A stretch of DNA of 64,000 nucleotides from Cryptomeria japonica (lineage: Eukaryota > Streptophyta > Pinopsida > Cupressales > Cupressaceae). The notes under the pieces were generated by a model. That model did not search any database. It saw only the letters and a program-made list of their open reading frames with translations, and was not told where the DNA came from. The stretch lies in contig NC_081413.1 in NCBI RefSeq assembly GCF_030272615.1, positions 563,520,010 to 563,584,009 of the forward strand, in the 5' to 3' direction. Shown piece by piece: positions 12,901 to 23,954 of the stretch (position 1 is its first letter; each line of letters begins with the position of its first letter). The position numbers were made by a program, and so were the translations under genes.

Positions 12901-13085
12901 TCTGATAGCGCTTTTGTTTCGTAGGTTAGCGCATTTGCCTTCTAGGTTAGCGCATTTGCACTCTAGGTTAGCACATTTGCACTCTAGGTTGGCATATGAG
13001 CATTTTAGGTCAGCGCTTTTGTTTTAAAGTTTGCACATTTGCATTGCGGGTTTGAGCATTTGTGTCCTAGGTTAGTGCATTTGTC
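12901..13085 (+). repeat. 21-bp tandem repeat in gypsy leader
   Basis: The unit AGGTTAGCGCATTTGCACTCT recurs with a 21-bp spacing (TAGGTTAG at 12922, 12943, 12964, with a variant at 12985) and then decays into GCGCTTTTG, GCACATTTG and GAGCATTTG variants. It lies about 100 bp after the primer site. Its GCGC-CATTTG core is complementary to the array at 23150-23465. Confidence 0.85.
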
Positions 13086-13479
13086 AAAGAAATCACGCAT
13101 GTGCAGGATTGTATTTAACGAAAATTTTATGCATTTCATCATCTAGTTAATTAAAAGTCTTGTTTTGGGAAGTAACATATCATATCTTATTCATCTAGTT
13201 TAACTAAGAGGATGAATTGACAGCATGCAACTTGCATTTTTAGTATTTTCTCTAAAATAGTTGCACATAGATTTTTAAGAGGCCTAAAATAAACACCATG
13301 CTTGTTGGAGAAACATCTCCAAATAGGACTTAGCCAACAATTGCTTTGAAAAGATTAAAAAGAACACTTGTATTTTGTGTCTCTAAAGTGGTAGGTATAT
13401 GCTCTCCCCTTAATTGGGTGACCAAAAAGCCAAACCCACTCTTTTATGCTTTTTTTACTTTTCAAGCAATTAAATCCTT

Positions 13480-14060
13480 TAGAGGGCTTGCCTTCCCGAG
13501 CTACCTTGAGGGGACCAATGAGAGGGGAATGACCTAAAGTGGAAATGGGCTAATACTGAGTCCTTCCAATCCACTATAAATAAATCATGTTTTTGACGAA
13601 AGTCCCAAACAACATGTGCTGATAAGATCATACCAACACTATGTTTCCCCATAAACCCTATGGAGCGTAACCTCTATAGGCTAGGAACCTTCTGTATTTA
13701 TAGAGGTGAAAGTGTCACATGTATGGCCACATGACTAGAAGCCTTTACTAAAAACCACTTGTACTAGTTGCCAAAATCCTTCTAGTTGTTGGCACAGGAG
13801 GTCGGACCTCTGAAGCGGCTCACATACATATGGTTCCTAGTAGAGATATAAAGTTTTCCATGGGGAGTTTTCATGGAAACTGGTGCTTGGTTGCCCTAAA
13901 GAAGTGAGTGCTGAGGGTGGAGCCAGTGGGGTCATGCATCTAAATATCCACTTTGAATAGCATAGCCTCGGGGGAAACCTCATGTGAGATTCAACAACTA
14001 TTGTCTCAGCCTACCATAGGGATTTGTACTTGCTTGTGCATTTTGTTTATTAAACATTGT
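13480..14060 (+). other. Conserved non-coding leader block of gypsy elements
   Basis: Many short blocks are shared in order with 43540-44060 in the second gypsy element: CACTATAAATAAAT, CATGTATGGCCAC, GGNATNGGAGGTCNGACCT, GAAGTGAGTG and ACCATAG-x-x-AT-x-x-TACTTG. No ORF spans it in either copy. Conservation without coding suggests an RNA function such as packaging, dimerisation or translation control. Confidence 0.6.
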
Positions 14061-14884
14061 GTCTTCTATGTCTGTAACATGTTCCAAATGGTCAAAAATT
14101 GAAGAAAATTATCATCTACAAGTGAGCAAAAATCCAATAAATTGCTGAAAAAGTTTGATCAAAAAGAGTAATACAAAAAGCTTTTCAACACTTGAAACAC
14201 CAGATCAAAATCAAAGTGTCAAAACATCAATATCAAAATAATTCTTGAAGTAAGTTTGTCTCTATACCATCACATATTGTCAAAAACTAGCTCAAACAAC
14301 TAGGTCACTAATCCTACAAGTTATTCCCAAAAAGGTTGTATAAACATCAACCTTCAACAAGCTATTGATTCAAACATCTTAAGTGCAAAAAATCAACATT
14401 CTTGTCAAGTTTCTCATCAGGATAATCAAATCCTCTATCATGAAGCTTGATCAATCTATACTAGGTTCCTAATCTTGGATATATCTTTCCTATTTTGAAC
14501 CTAGGTTATATCAAAACCAGATTTGCACCAACATTGGAATCAAATAAAGTTGTGAATTGCCAAATGTCTATATGACTTTTAAGTATCACCTTAAGAAAAG
14601 AAAATGTAGTTATAAAGCTACTCAGAAAAGAATAAGATTCTTGTATATCAATCGCAAGATCTTATTAAAACATAGGACATTCCTACACCGTTTTCATCAT
14701 TACTTACGTGGCTGCAGTACAGAATTTGACGGTGAAATTTTACAAGGACGTGCTTTTCAACAAAGAGATGCTTTATCCCAACGAACAAAGAATAGTGGTA
14801 AGATCAACAAGGCATATCTTCGTAAACCAATAATCACCTATTGACTTTGTCCTTTGGAACTTTCAACAACTTTGAAATAATCAC

Positions 14885-16480
14885 ATGCTAGTTTGGACTA
14901 GAGCCCAACATGAACAACTTAGAAAACAACAACAAATGGAGGAAGAAGATACTCCTATATTCCACACTTTTGGATTTACCATTGTTGACGAAGAAGTAGT
15001 CAATAGCATCATTAAAGACCTTGAGCAAGATTTCAAACTTGATAGGCTAATGGAAAAATTGTTCGCAAAACAAAAAGAAAAATATCTCTTGATGTTGGCA
15101 AAATCTGGAGCTAAACTACCACAAGACTTTAACATAGAAAGCTTGAAACAAGATGTGGAGGCAAGTAACACCCAAAACATAGATGAGCCAAATAATGAAG
15201 ATGTGAACAAAGAAAGCAATAAAGAAACAAGGAAAGAGAGGGATGACAAAAGAAAAGAGAGTAGTGATAAGAGAACTCATGAAAAAACAAGGAGAAACTA
15301 TGTGGATAATCCATTGTCAAAACTTACTCAACAAATATAAACTCTACAGCAACAGATACAAGACATGCAAAATGGGACAAGCTCCAAGAAGTATTCATTA
15401 GAAGATATATGCCCATATCCTTTTGATAAAAATCTGAATATGATACCATTTCCGCAACATTGCGAGATTCCTAAATATGACAAATACAATGGAAAATCTG
15501 ATCCTCAAGATCACATTAGGGAGTTTTGTACTATGAGCATGGAATTTGCTCATGATGAAACTTACCTTATGCATATTTTTCCTAGGAGTTTAAATGGACA
15601 ATCAATAGAGTGGTTTTCAAGATTATCATACGGAATCAAATCCTTTGAAGAACTTGTGAATAGGTTTATTTCACAATACTCCTACAATATAAGGAATGAA
15701 ATAACAATGCTAGATCTCTGCAATGTTAAACAAAAGAATGGCGAATCCTTTATGATTTTCTTATAATGATGGAAACACATGTTTAATAGGTATCCCCAAG
15801 ATGTACCTGATCAAGAAAAAATGGACATATTCACTGATAATCTTATCAGTGAAATGAGTTATCGACTATGGATGCAATGTCCTCCCTCTTTTGCCAAAAT
15901 GATCGAGAACGGTCTGAAAATAGAGAACGCAATGGTAAAGAAAGGAGAACTAAAACTTTACAATAATTCATACAACAACAACAACAATGACAAACCCAAG
16001 TTCTGGTCAAAGAATAGGAATGTCAGCAATGAAGGGAATGATGATAATAGAACTATAAAGCAATAGCAACCAATTTTTAATCTATCAAGTCAAATCCCAA
16101 GCAATAACAATCCAGAAAATAATGAAGCCAAGTCCTTTTTCTCAAATCCTCGAAGTAAATTCACAAACATTGGAGAATCTTTGGAATTAGCTCTAAAAAC
16201 TTTGCTTGCCAATGAATTGATTGTTTTTCCGGAAGCAAGAAGTTATGAACCACTAGTCAAGCCCAATTGGTGGAATGACAATCATTTTTGCAATTATCAT
16301 CGGAATAAAGAACACCTAACAAATGATTGTCAGAGAATTAAACACCTTATCCAAGATCTAATTGATAATGGAACCATCATAGTAGATAGCCATAAGACAA
16401 ACAAATCACACTTGGCTTTCAAAACTCCACTTCCGAATTATGACAAAGGTGAATCATCCCAATTAAAAGATGACAAAGGA
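14885..16480 (+). pseudogene. Gypsy gag
   Basis: One reading frame runs from MLVWTRAQHEQLRKQ through to the zinc-like zone, broken by in-frame stops at about 15338, 15764 and 16064. After a charged N-terminal part rich in Glu and Lys comes LEDICPYPFDKN (about 15400). Then comes the retrotransposon gag core: PKYDKYNGKSDPQDHIREF, YLMHIFPRSLNGQSIEWF and FISQYSYNI. The region FCNYHRNKEHLTNDC-x17-IDNGTI (16285-16380) is the zinc-like motif. The same order occurs in the second element at 45864-46900. Gag would form the particle that packages element RNA. Confidence 0.88.
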
Positions 16481-16859
16481 AAAGCCAAAGTGAATTACAC
16501 TTATACATACGATGATGTGGTAAATGTAATCATTGTTAATGAAAATCCATCTCCAGAGCCAATCAATGTTATCACGAGAAGCAAAGCAAAGGTTACCTTT
16601 CCAGGTATAGAAAAAGACCCAACACCCAATCCACAACAATATAATTTAGTAGAGCAATTACAAATAATACCTGCTCAAATATCAATTATGGAACTTCTTA
16701 AGGTTTCACCTATGCATAAGGGAATTTTGGAGAAAGCTTTAGTGGAAACAACAGTTTCAAAAGATTTGGATGTAGATCAGTTCCAAAACATGGTAGGACA
16801 CCTTATAGCTCCTCATTACTTATCATTTTCTAAAAATGATGACGCATCCTTACAACATC

Positions 16860-17205
16860 CTCACAATGCTCCCTTACATGTTGAAGTCTCCATTAATAAA
16901 ACTCATGTCAAACATGTACTCATAGATGGAGGAGTTGGCTTAAACATTGTGCATTAAGTTTGATAAAAGCTTTGGGATATTCAAAGAATGCAGTAGACCC
17001 GAAAAAGAAAATAACCATTAAGGCTTATGATGAAGTAGAACGTTATTCTAAAGGAACTGTTGTGCTACCAATAAGGATAGGACCTATGGAAAAGGATACA
17101 TTGTGTCAGGTTTTAGATTTGAACCTCTCTTACAACAGTCTTCTAGGAAGGCCATGGATTCACAAAATGAAAGCAATTCCTTCTACATATCATCAATGTG
17201 TATAA
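16860..17205 (+). pseudogene. Gypsy aspartic protease
   Basis: HAPLHVEVSINKTHVKHVLI is followed by DGGVGLNI, the Tat-type retropepsin active site (Asp-Gly in place of Asp-Thr/Ser-Gly). A 1-nt deletion near 16950, clear by comparison with 47470-47500, shifts the frame; the domain then continues as IKALGYS, VVLPIRIGP and YNSLLGRPWIHKMKAIPSTY. The ILLGRPW motif is the conserved C-terminal protease segment. It would cut the gag-pol polyprotein; with the frameshift it is inactive. Confidence 0.85.
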
Positions 17206-17509
17206 TTTCCTCATGAAGGAGAAGAGATCACTATAATTACAGATTCCAGTCAATATTGCAATAATTTGAAACCCGCACAAGATACAAGAATTCTGCATAA
17301 CAGAGAATCGGTATATCCTACCAAAGAAATTCAAGCAAAGCTATGGGAAAATTTTGAAGAAAATCTCAAGTTAAATGATGAAGGAATGGGAAAATATTCT
17401 TTGCATAATTTTCCACTTTCCCCTAAGTCATATGGTAAGCCTACAGATATTCAATCAAGGCCATCAGAAAGATCAAAACATATGTTTAAAGGAACATTTG
17501 TTAGTGTTG

Positions 17510-17760
17510 GAACTCTTGCAGAGGAAAATGAAGACAAAGACATTATTGGTTGGTTATACAAGGATGAAGACAAAACTATAGCAACAACAACAGAAGTCAA
17601 TATTCCCATAAAACAATATGGCAAAGGATATGAAATCATGCAAAAGATGGGATATGGAGGGAAAGGACCAATTGGTAAGCAACATCAAGGTATTTCAGAG
17701 CCTATTTGTCCGCACTCACAATCCACATAAGATAAATCCGGGTTGGGATATCTAAAGTCT
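17510..17760 (+). pseudogene. G-patch domain in gypsy polyprotein
   Basis: After IIGWLYKDED comes YGKGYEIMQKMGYGGKGPIG, then KQHQGISEPI, which fits the G-patch consensus (G-x2-hh-x3-GaG-x2-G-x-GLG-x3-QG). A stop interrupts it at about 17728, after which the frame continues as KSGLGY. G-patch domains are known downstream of the protease in several retroelements, where they bind RNA or partner helicases. The position between protease and RT is as expected. Confidence 0.75.
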
Positions 17761-19001
17761 AATCAAAAGAAAAATAATCATCAACAACAAAAATGGAGAA
17801 AGAAATCAGTTTCTAAAGAAGAAAATTGGCAAGAAAAGCTACATCAAGCAGCCGAAATAGTAACCAATAAACAAAAGAAGCAAGAAGAACATGAAAAGAA
17901 AGAAGAGGAGATTATCATCAAAGGTGAAGAAAAATCTTGTCAACAAGTTTTGAAAATACAAACAAAGGCAAAATCTGAACAAGATATTCAAGAAGCAGTA
18001 AAAATAGAGATGACAGAAATCAAAGAACTTTTTGCACCATATGACATTCCAGTATGGTATAGTGGAGTAATCTTAGATCAAGATTCAGAGACAGATTCCA
18101 ATGAATATGAATGGGGTCCAGATGCCTTATCCACTACAGCAAGTAAGGAACACAATGAAGATCAAGCAATATCACGAAAGAAGACTTTTCTATTGCAGAA
18201 CAAAAGATGAAGTTAGAAAGAAGACAAGAGAAACTCAGAATTCAGAGAAAAGAGGCGTATGCAAAAAGAAAAGGGAATGACAAAGATAGAGAAGCAATGC
18301 CACAAGAAGCGCAAACAAAGATCAGATATGGAAGAACCATAGAAGAATTAAGAGATAGCCAAGTTGGATTGACTATTAGTCCAGAAGAAGTTGAATTTGA
18401 AAAAAGACAAAATCTAGCAAAAGAATCCTCTTTATCACATACACAAGTATGTCAACTCCAAAATGTAAATGAGATCAATCAAGAAGGAATTTGCAGTATT
18501 AAAGATGTGTGTATTGATATAATCCATTCATTTAAGGGACAAACGTCAGTTGAAGAACCACTTGAGTGTGAACTACAAAATGCTAATATTAATTTTGTTA
18601 AGACTAATTTGGAAACGCTTGAGACAAACAATTCTCAAAAACATCTAATCTATGACAGTACCTATTCTATGCTAAATTATGATCATTATGTCATGAACGT
18701 TGAAACACCTAATGATGACAGTGATTATGATTTACCCCTTCTTCATCCTGAACTAATTGATTGGGATAATTTAGACAACCCCGAACTGAATGTCTTTTCC
18801 AATGATCATGACTTAGTCGTGTACCTTAACGTTGTTGAACCCATCCCACCTAAGATATCTTCCATTGCAAAATCAAGTGATGTTTCTCATAGTCAGGAGA
18901 ATGCTAAACTTTCTAGTCACAAAAATGAAATAAAACAAGGAAAGAGACCTATTGTTGAAAACCATTTCATGGCAACATTAGATCAATCAAAAGAGAAATA
19001 A
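17743..19001 (+). pseudogene. Charged spacer between G-patch and RT
   Basis: Lys/Glu/Gln-rich sequence (17743-18210) shifts frame near 18200 and continues at 18207-19001. It includes LFAPYDIPVWYSG, the acidic stretch NDDSDYDLPLLHPEL and a similar zone found after the insertions in the second gypsy element. No enzyme motif is visible. This long linker is typical of the Tat type. Confidence 0.7.
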
Positions 19002-19034
19002 AAGGATGTATCTGATGGTGGAAACCTCTTTGAG

Positions 19035-19876
19035 GTGCCAGAAGATGGAAATTTTGACATTCTTCCTACATATTTTCAAGAGAGATTTGCTATCCTGATA
19101 GAACCAACAAAAGCAGTAAACATTGATACATCAAAGGATCCTAAAATACTTCATTTTGTTGCCTCATTATTAGAAAAAGAGAGGAAAGAATACATGGAAT
19201 TATTTAAGCAAAGACAAATAAATTTTGCTTGGTCTTATACCGATATGCTAGGACTTAATCCTAATCTTATCATGCATCATCTTAATGTGGATTTAAAAGC
19301 AAAACTTGTTAAGCAGAAGCTAAGAAAGATGCATCCACACATTGCTCTTCTTGTAAAAACCAAGCTGAAGAAACTATTAGAATTGGGTTTCATAAGACCA
19401 GATGCTTATCCAGAATGAGTTTCAAGTATTGTACCAGTATCAAAGCCAAACAAGAGCATAAGAGTTTGTACAGATTTCAGAGATCTAAATAAAGCATGTC
19501 CAAAAGATGATTTCACGCTACCAAACATTGATATCATAGTGGACTTATCAGTAGGACACGAGATGTTTTCATTAATGGATGGCTTCTGAGGATATAATCA
19601 AATAAGAATTGCACCTGAAGATCAAGAGAAGGTAGCTTTCACCTGTGCATGGGGAACATATTGTTGGAATGTTATGCCATTTGGGCTTAAAAATGTTGGA
19701 GCGACTTATCAAAGGGCTATGACGAGAATTTTCTGTGATATGATGCATACATTTATGGAAGATTATGTTGATGACATACTTGCAAAATCTCACACAAGAA
19801 AAGAACATTTGAACATTTTAAGCAAGATTTTTGACAAGCTGGAAAGATATCAATTGAGATTAAATCCAAAGAAATG
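19035..19876 (+). pseudogene. Gypsy reverse transcriptase, truncated
   Basis: One frame with in-frame TGA at 19416 and near 19587. Motifs in order: LNPNLIMHHLNVD, KQKLRKMHPHIALLVK, GFIRPDAYPE, RVCTDFRDLNKACPKDDF, FSLMDGF-stop-GYNQI, AFTCAWGTYCWNVMPFGLKN, ATYQRAM and the catalytic YVDDILAKS. The reading ends at LRLNPKK; in related elements this continues into the thumb, RNase H and integrase, none of which follow. Sequence after about 19877 is unrelated AT-rich repeat DNA, so this is the breakpoint of a deletion or replacement. Confidence 0.9.
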
Positions 19877-19883
19877 GTCATAG

Positions 19884-20500
19884 ATCAATGGTCATAAATA
19901 AAGATTGAGTATACTTGGACAAACAAAAACAATTTTCATTTGATCATTATAGGTGCATTCATTTTAGAATCATTTTAAATCATCATCCATGTTCATTTAG
20001 TTGTATATAAATCATTTGCATTAGTTTGCATTCATTTAAGTGCATTTCATTCATCATGTAGTGTATCATCATTATGGTTTGCATTATCCTTAAAGTTCAT
20101 TAATGATCATTTAGTTGCATCTTTGCACTTATATTCATAATCATTATAAACATTGCATATAAAAATACAAAAACATTTCATATAGATCATTTGTATTTAC
20201 ATCATCATCATCAAAAACAAATCAATCATTCATTTGCATTTCATATAGATCATTGCATTTGCATCATTTAACTTAGTAATCATAATCATTGCATCCATAT
20301 CATCATCACATAGAATAATATGCATAAAGAAACATCATCCATATAATCATTGCATCCATAAAATCAAAGCATAAAGCATCATCATCAAATAGAGTAACAA
20401 GCATAAAAGCATCATCATATAGAGTCCATGTCTGCATATAGATCATCATAAAACAATAAAAGTCCAAGTATATAATGATATTAGATAAACAATACAAAAG
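19884..20500. repeat. Degenerate CATTTGCAT / ATCATCAT repeat zone
   Basis: The words TTCATTTGCATT, ATCATTGCATCC and CATCATCAT recur irregularly between the end of RT and the antisense PMD gene. No coding signal is visible. It may be the 3' UTR of the antisense gene or slippage-expanded spacer. Confidence 0.6.
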
Positions 20501-20549
20501 CTCCAAATCAAGTCATGACTGTCTTGTACCACTAACACCTGACTCTGTC

Positions 20550-22628
20550 CGTCTTTGTGGTTATGGGCGAGAAGATCCTCCAGATGTTTGTCTCCCATGC
20601 TCACCTCTCCTCTGAGGAGGTCCCATGACCCCACCACTGCTACTATCCATCAACACGGTGGTATGATAACTACCTGCTCTTTGGCTCTCTGCAACTACCT
20701 CCTCATATTGTGGTCGCCAGTGGGAAGTCTCCTTCCCAGTCCAAACTAATGCTCTAACATGGTCAGCCGAGAGAGTACCCAATCCAACCTATTGAATGTG
20801 ATCAAGAAGGCCCTGAGTATCCTGTTGTCTCCTAATAGCTCTATCCCTCTCAGTCATAAGAGTCCACACCTATGCTCGAAGCTGATCAATCTATGCTCTC
20901 AGACTATTTATAATATCATGTCCTAGCACATCATGCACCAGTGCATCCTTCTTTGGCAAATCCTATTGTGGTGCATGAACCCCAATCCCCTCACCACCAA
21001 CCTATCCAACTACTAGAATCTTAGTCCAAGTAACTCTCTGAACCCATCGTCTAATCAAGGGAACATGATCCTCAAGATCCTCATCATCTCCACCATGCGC
21101 TGCAATAACCCTAGGATCTAGCTAAATCTGACTAGATCAATGCCTCTCCTGCAACCCCCATCCAGTCCAGTCACCCTACCTCCTCTTGTCAATGGAAACC
21201 CTCTCGGTGATCTCATACCTATCCATCCATGCTCCCTCCCAATCTGTCCAACATCTCTCCCACCCATAGGACGTGCTCTCGCAATCCTACCAGCCAGTCC
21301 AAATGGTCCTCCCCGGACTCTCAGTCGACCTCCCCTCTGTCCAGGTCTCCTCCCACCACCACCTCCATCCCCACCCTCATCTCCACCTCCCCCAGCCTCA
21401 TGAGTAGCTCTGAGCTCTCATCTCCATCTCCGTCTCCTAGAAACTGGATCATCTAAGTCATCATCCTCATCTCCTAAGCTAGGAGGAGGATCTGTTGGAT
21501 CAGTAATGCAAGGAAATGGATGAGCTAACATATACTAAGCATAATCTGCAGTAACCCTAGGATCAAGAATGTGAAATCTCATATCATAAGCCACTCTCAG
21601 AGTAGCAACAAACTCTGCACGAGCAATCTCAAATGATAAGGAAGGTCCCCGATCTTGTCTTTCTCTGTACCGTTGAGCATATATCATCACACCAGTAGGC
21701 ATAGGCTGGATGATACCAAACTGTCTCAAAATGTGACCAATCAACTATCGCTCAACAATGTAAGGAGTTCGACCAATGAGATATCTACTCTGCATAATAA
21801 ATGGTAAGGTTTGTGCATCATCCATCCATGGCTCATAATCAAGATATGGTCTCCAAGTAATGTTATCCAATGAATCAAGCACCCAACGCGAATACTCCAT
21901 CTTACCCAGCTTATGTTGAGTAAGGATACTTGCATAGAAATACACACATGGCTGCCTCTCTCCATGAACTCTATGATGGATAGGCCGAGTAATAGCAATG
22001 TGCTCCCAACACCAGATCTGCAATAAAGTGCATTCTGTAGACAAACTAGCACTCTCATCATACACCACCTGATGAAGATCATGATATAAATGTGCTAGCA
22101 TGCAAACACCCCAAGCATATCAAGTATGATGTTGCATCATACTCAAGAGAATCTCACCCCATCCAACCAGAAAAACCTCATGATCTCCTATCAAGACATA
22201 TAAATCCTCCAATCAAACCAGCAAGAATAATGGGAAGAGCCTCATAATACATCACCATATCAACCCATCGGGTCTCTCCTCTACCAATGCTCTCATCAGC
22301 AAACACAACTCTATAAGCCTTTGTCCCAACTCAATCTTGAAAAATCATACTGCACTAGCTCGCCAGTAACTAGGATGTGTAGAATCCTGTAGACATCCTC
22401 AAGAGTCACACTAATCTCACCCCTAGGTAGGTGGAAAGTGTTATGCTCGCTATGCCATCTCTCGGCTAACGTCATCAACAATCCTCTATTATGTGTAAGC
22501 TCAGGCATATACAATAAATGGCGTAAACCATAGGCATCTATATGTCTAATCTCGGCGTGTGTCAACTCTGGTACTAAACGACGCACTGCCGGTAATTTCT
22601 CCCGACACTGGAGAACATCAAGTTTCTC
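20550..22628 (-). pseudogene. Antisense plant mobile domain (PMD) gene
   Basis: Read on the minus strand from about 22628: LVPELTHAEIRHIDAYGLRH, then TLAERWHSEHNTFHLPRGEI, SVTLEDVYRILHI and VTGELVQYD. This is the N-terminal part of the PMD (aminotransferase-like, MAIN/PP7-long-form type). The middle (22310-22102) is frameshifted but still reads IGRGETRWVDMVMYYEALPI. The frame 22101-21535 gives LAHLYHDLHQVVYDESASL, LLQIWCWEHIAITRP, WRPYLDYEPWMDDA and SRYLIGRTPYIVER. Beyond it lies an Arg/Gly/Pro-rich tail and a C-terminal segment near 20782-20561. It has at least one stop and two frameshifts. PMD proteins occur in host genes and in transposons. Here it is carried antisense inside a gypsy element; its role there is unknown. 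Confidence 0.88.
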
Positions 22629-22648
22629 CTATTTATCAAGAAAAATCA

Positions 22649-22864
22649 ATCTATCTATCAAATCAAACTGAAGCAATCTATGTTATCTATCTATCAAATC
22701 AAACATAAACAATATATGCTATCTATCTATCAAATCAAACTGAAGCAATCTATGTTATCTATCTGTCAAATCAAATTGAAGCAATCTATGTTATCTTTCT
22801 ATCAAATCAAACTGAAGCAACCCATGTTATCTATCTATCAAAACAAATTGAAGCAACTTAAGCT
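22649..22864 (+). repeat. 36-bp tandem repeat, 6 copies
   Basis: The unit begins ATCTATCTATCAAATCAAAC and repeats exactly every 36 bp from 22649. Because 36 is divisible by three, a spurious plus-strand ORF with a 12-residue repeat (MLSIYQIKLKQS) appears. The array lies just upstream of the antisense PMD coding region, and a decayed (ATCAA)-like extension continues to about 23060. Confidence 0.9.
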
Positions 22865-23149
22865 ATCAAATTATTTTAAAACCTATCAATCATGGTTTTC
22901 TATCAAATTAAATCTATTGATTAAACCTTTCAAGCAATCTATCAATCAAGCTAATCAAAGCAAACCGATCAATCAACAATCAAGCAATCAAGCCAATCAT
23001 GAACTCAATCTGTCTAATCAATCGAGTTATCTATCAATCTATCAAGCATGTAATTGCTCAATCAAGTTCCTATTTCATCATCAATGCGTATTAAACAAGT
23101 TTAAATCTAATCATCAAAGTGATTTTTAGCCTTTGCATTTATCAAAAAC

Positions 23150-23465
23150 ATCAAATTTGAGCAAAAGCACTATCCTATTGAGCATTTACGCTAAACTACA
23201 GCAAATGTGCTAAATCTAAAGGCATTTGCACTAAACTAGTGCATATGTGCTATCTTTTTTAACAAATGCGCTAAATATACAAGCATATGTGCAAACCCAT
23301 GCAAAAGTGCTACCTTAATAAGCATAAGCGCTAACAAAAAGAACATATGCACAAAACTATGCATAAGCGCTAACATCATATGCATATGCGCTAACAAAAC
23401 AGACATTTGCGCTAATCCTAATTGCATTTGCGCTAAAATAAATTGCAAAAGCGCTAATCTAACAT
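23150..23465. repeat. Degenerate GCATTTGCGCTAA array
   Basis: About twelve spaced copies of GC-x-xATG/TTGCGCTAA or AAAAGCGCTAA at roughly 24-30 bp spacing. The motif is the reverse complement of the 5' leader repeat: CAAATGCGCTAA at 23263-23274 pairs perfectly with 12926-12937, and CAAAAGCGCTA near 23445 with 12906-12916. The minus-strand ORF across it merely translates the repeat. Confidence 0.85.
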
Positions 23466-23940
23466 CGAAAAAAACCAAAAAAATTCAAAACATTTTAAAA
23501 TTTCAAAAACGCGCAAAAACATGAAAAATTTGCATGAAAACTTGAAAATAAAGCTCGGGATAAGATACCTATCAGATACCCATGCTCAACAGGTCATTGA
23601 TATTGTCGAACACGCTCAAATCGATGGTTCTCCACGGGAATCACCATTTCGCCACCTCAGCAAGAATATTTTCTTCACAAGCTGACAAGGATAACAATGA
23701 AATTAAAATTAGTCTTGGTTAATTTTATATTTACTATTTGAAGAGTAATTAATTTCAATGGGGCAATTTAATTGACTAAAATTTTATCAATTATCATGAG
23801 ATCAATTGTTCAAACAAGAATTTTCAACAATTTCATGATTAATCTCCTGAGGGGGCACACAATCAAGATTTTTATCTCTATCAAGCGCACTATCAAGATT
23901 TGATTTAATCTTTGAAACACTGTTGTCTTGACATTATTTC
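23466..23940. other. Pre-PPT region, no gene seen
   Basis: Sequence between the repeat array and the polypurine tract of the gypsy element. A second purine-rich word, CTGAGGGGGCA (about 23849), lies about 100 bp before the main tract. On the minus strand it may be the 5' flank of the antisense PMD gene. Confidence 0.45.
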
Positions 23941-23954
23941 AAAGAGGGGCAAAA
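23941..23954 (+). other. Polypurine tract of the gypsy element
   Basis: AAAGAGGGGCAAAA lies immediately before the 3' LTR start, where second-strand synthesis would be primed. Confidence 0.8.

Noticed and set aside
22680-23129. Plus-strand ORF with 12-residue repeats (MLSIYQIKLKQS)
   Set aside because: It is a translation of the 36-bp tandem repeat, whose length is a multiple of three; no start context or conservation supports a protein.
23150-23465. CRISPR-like spaced repeats
   Set aside because: Repeats are degenerate and short, spacing is irregular, there are no cas genes, and the DNA is plant nuclear.
23236-23478. Minus-strand 80-residue hydrophobic ORF with LAQM/LAHM repeats, transmembrane-like
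   Set aside because: It covers only the GCGCTAA repeat array; the periodic hydrophobic pattern comes from the DNA repeat.
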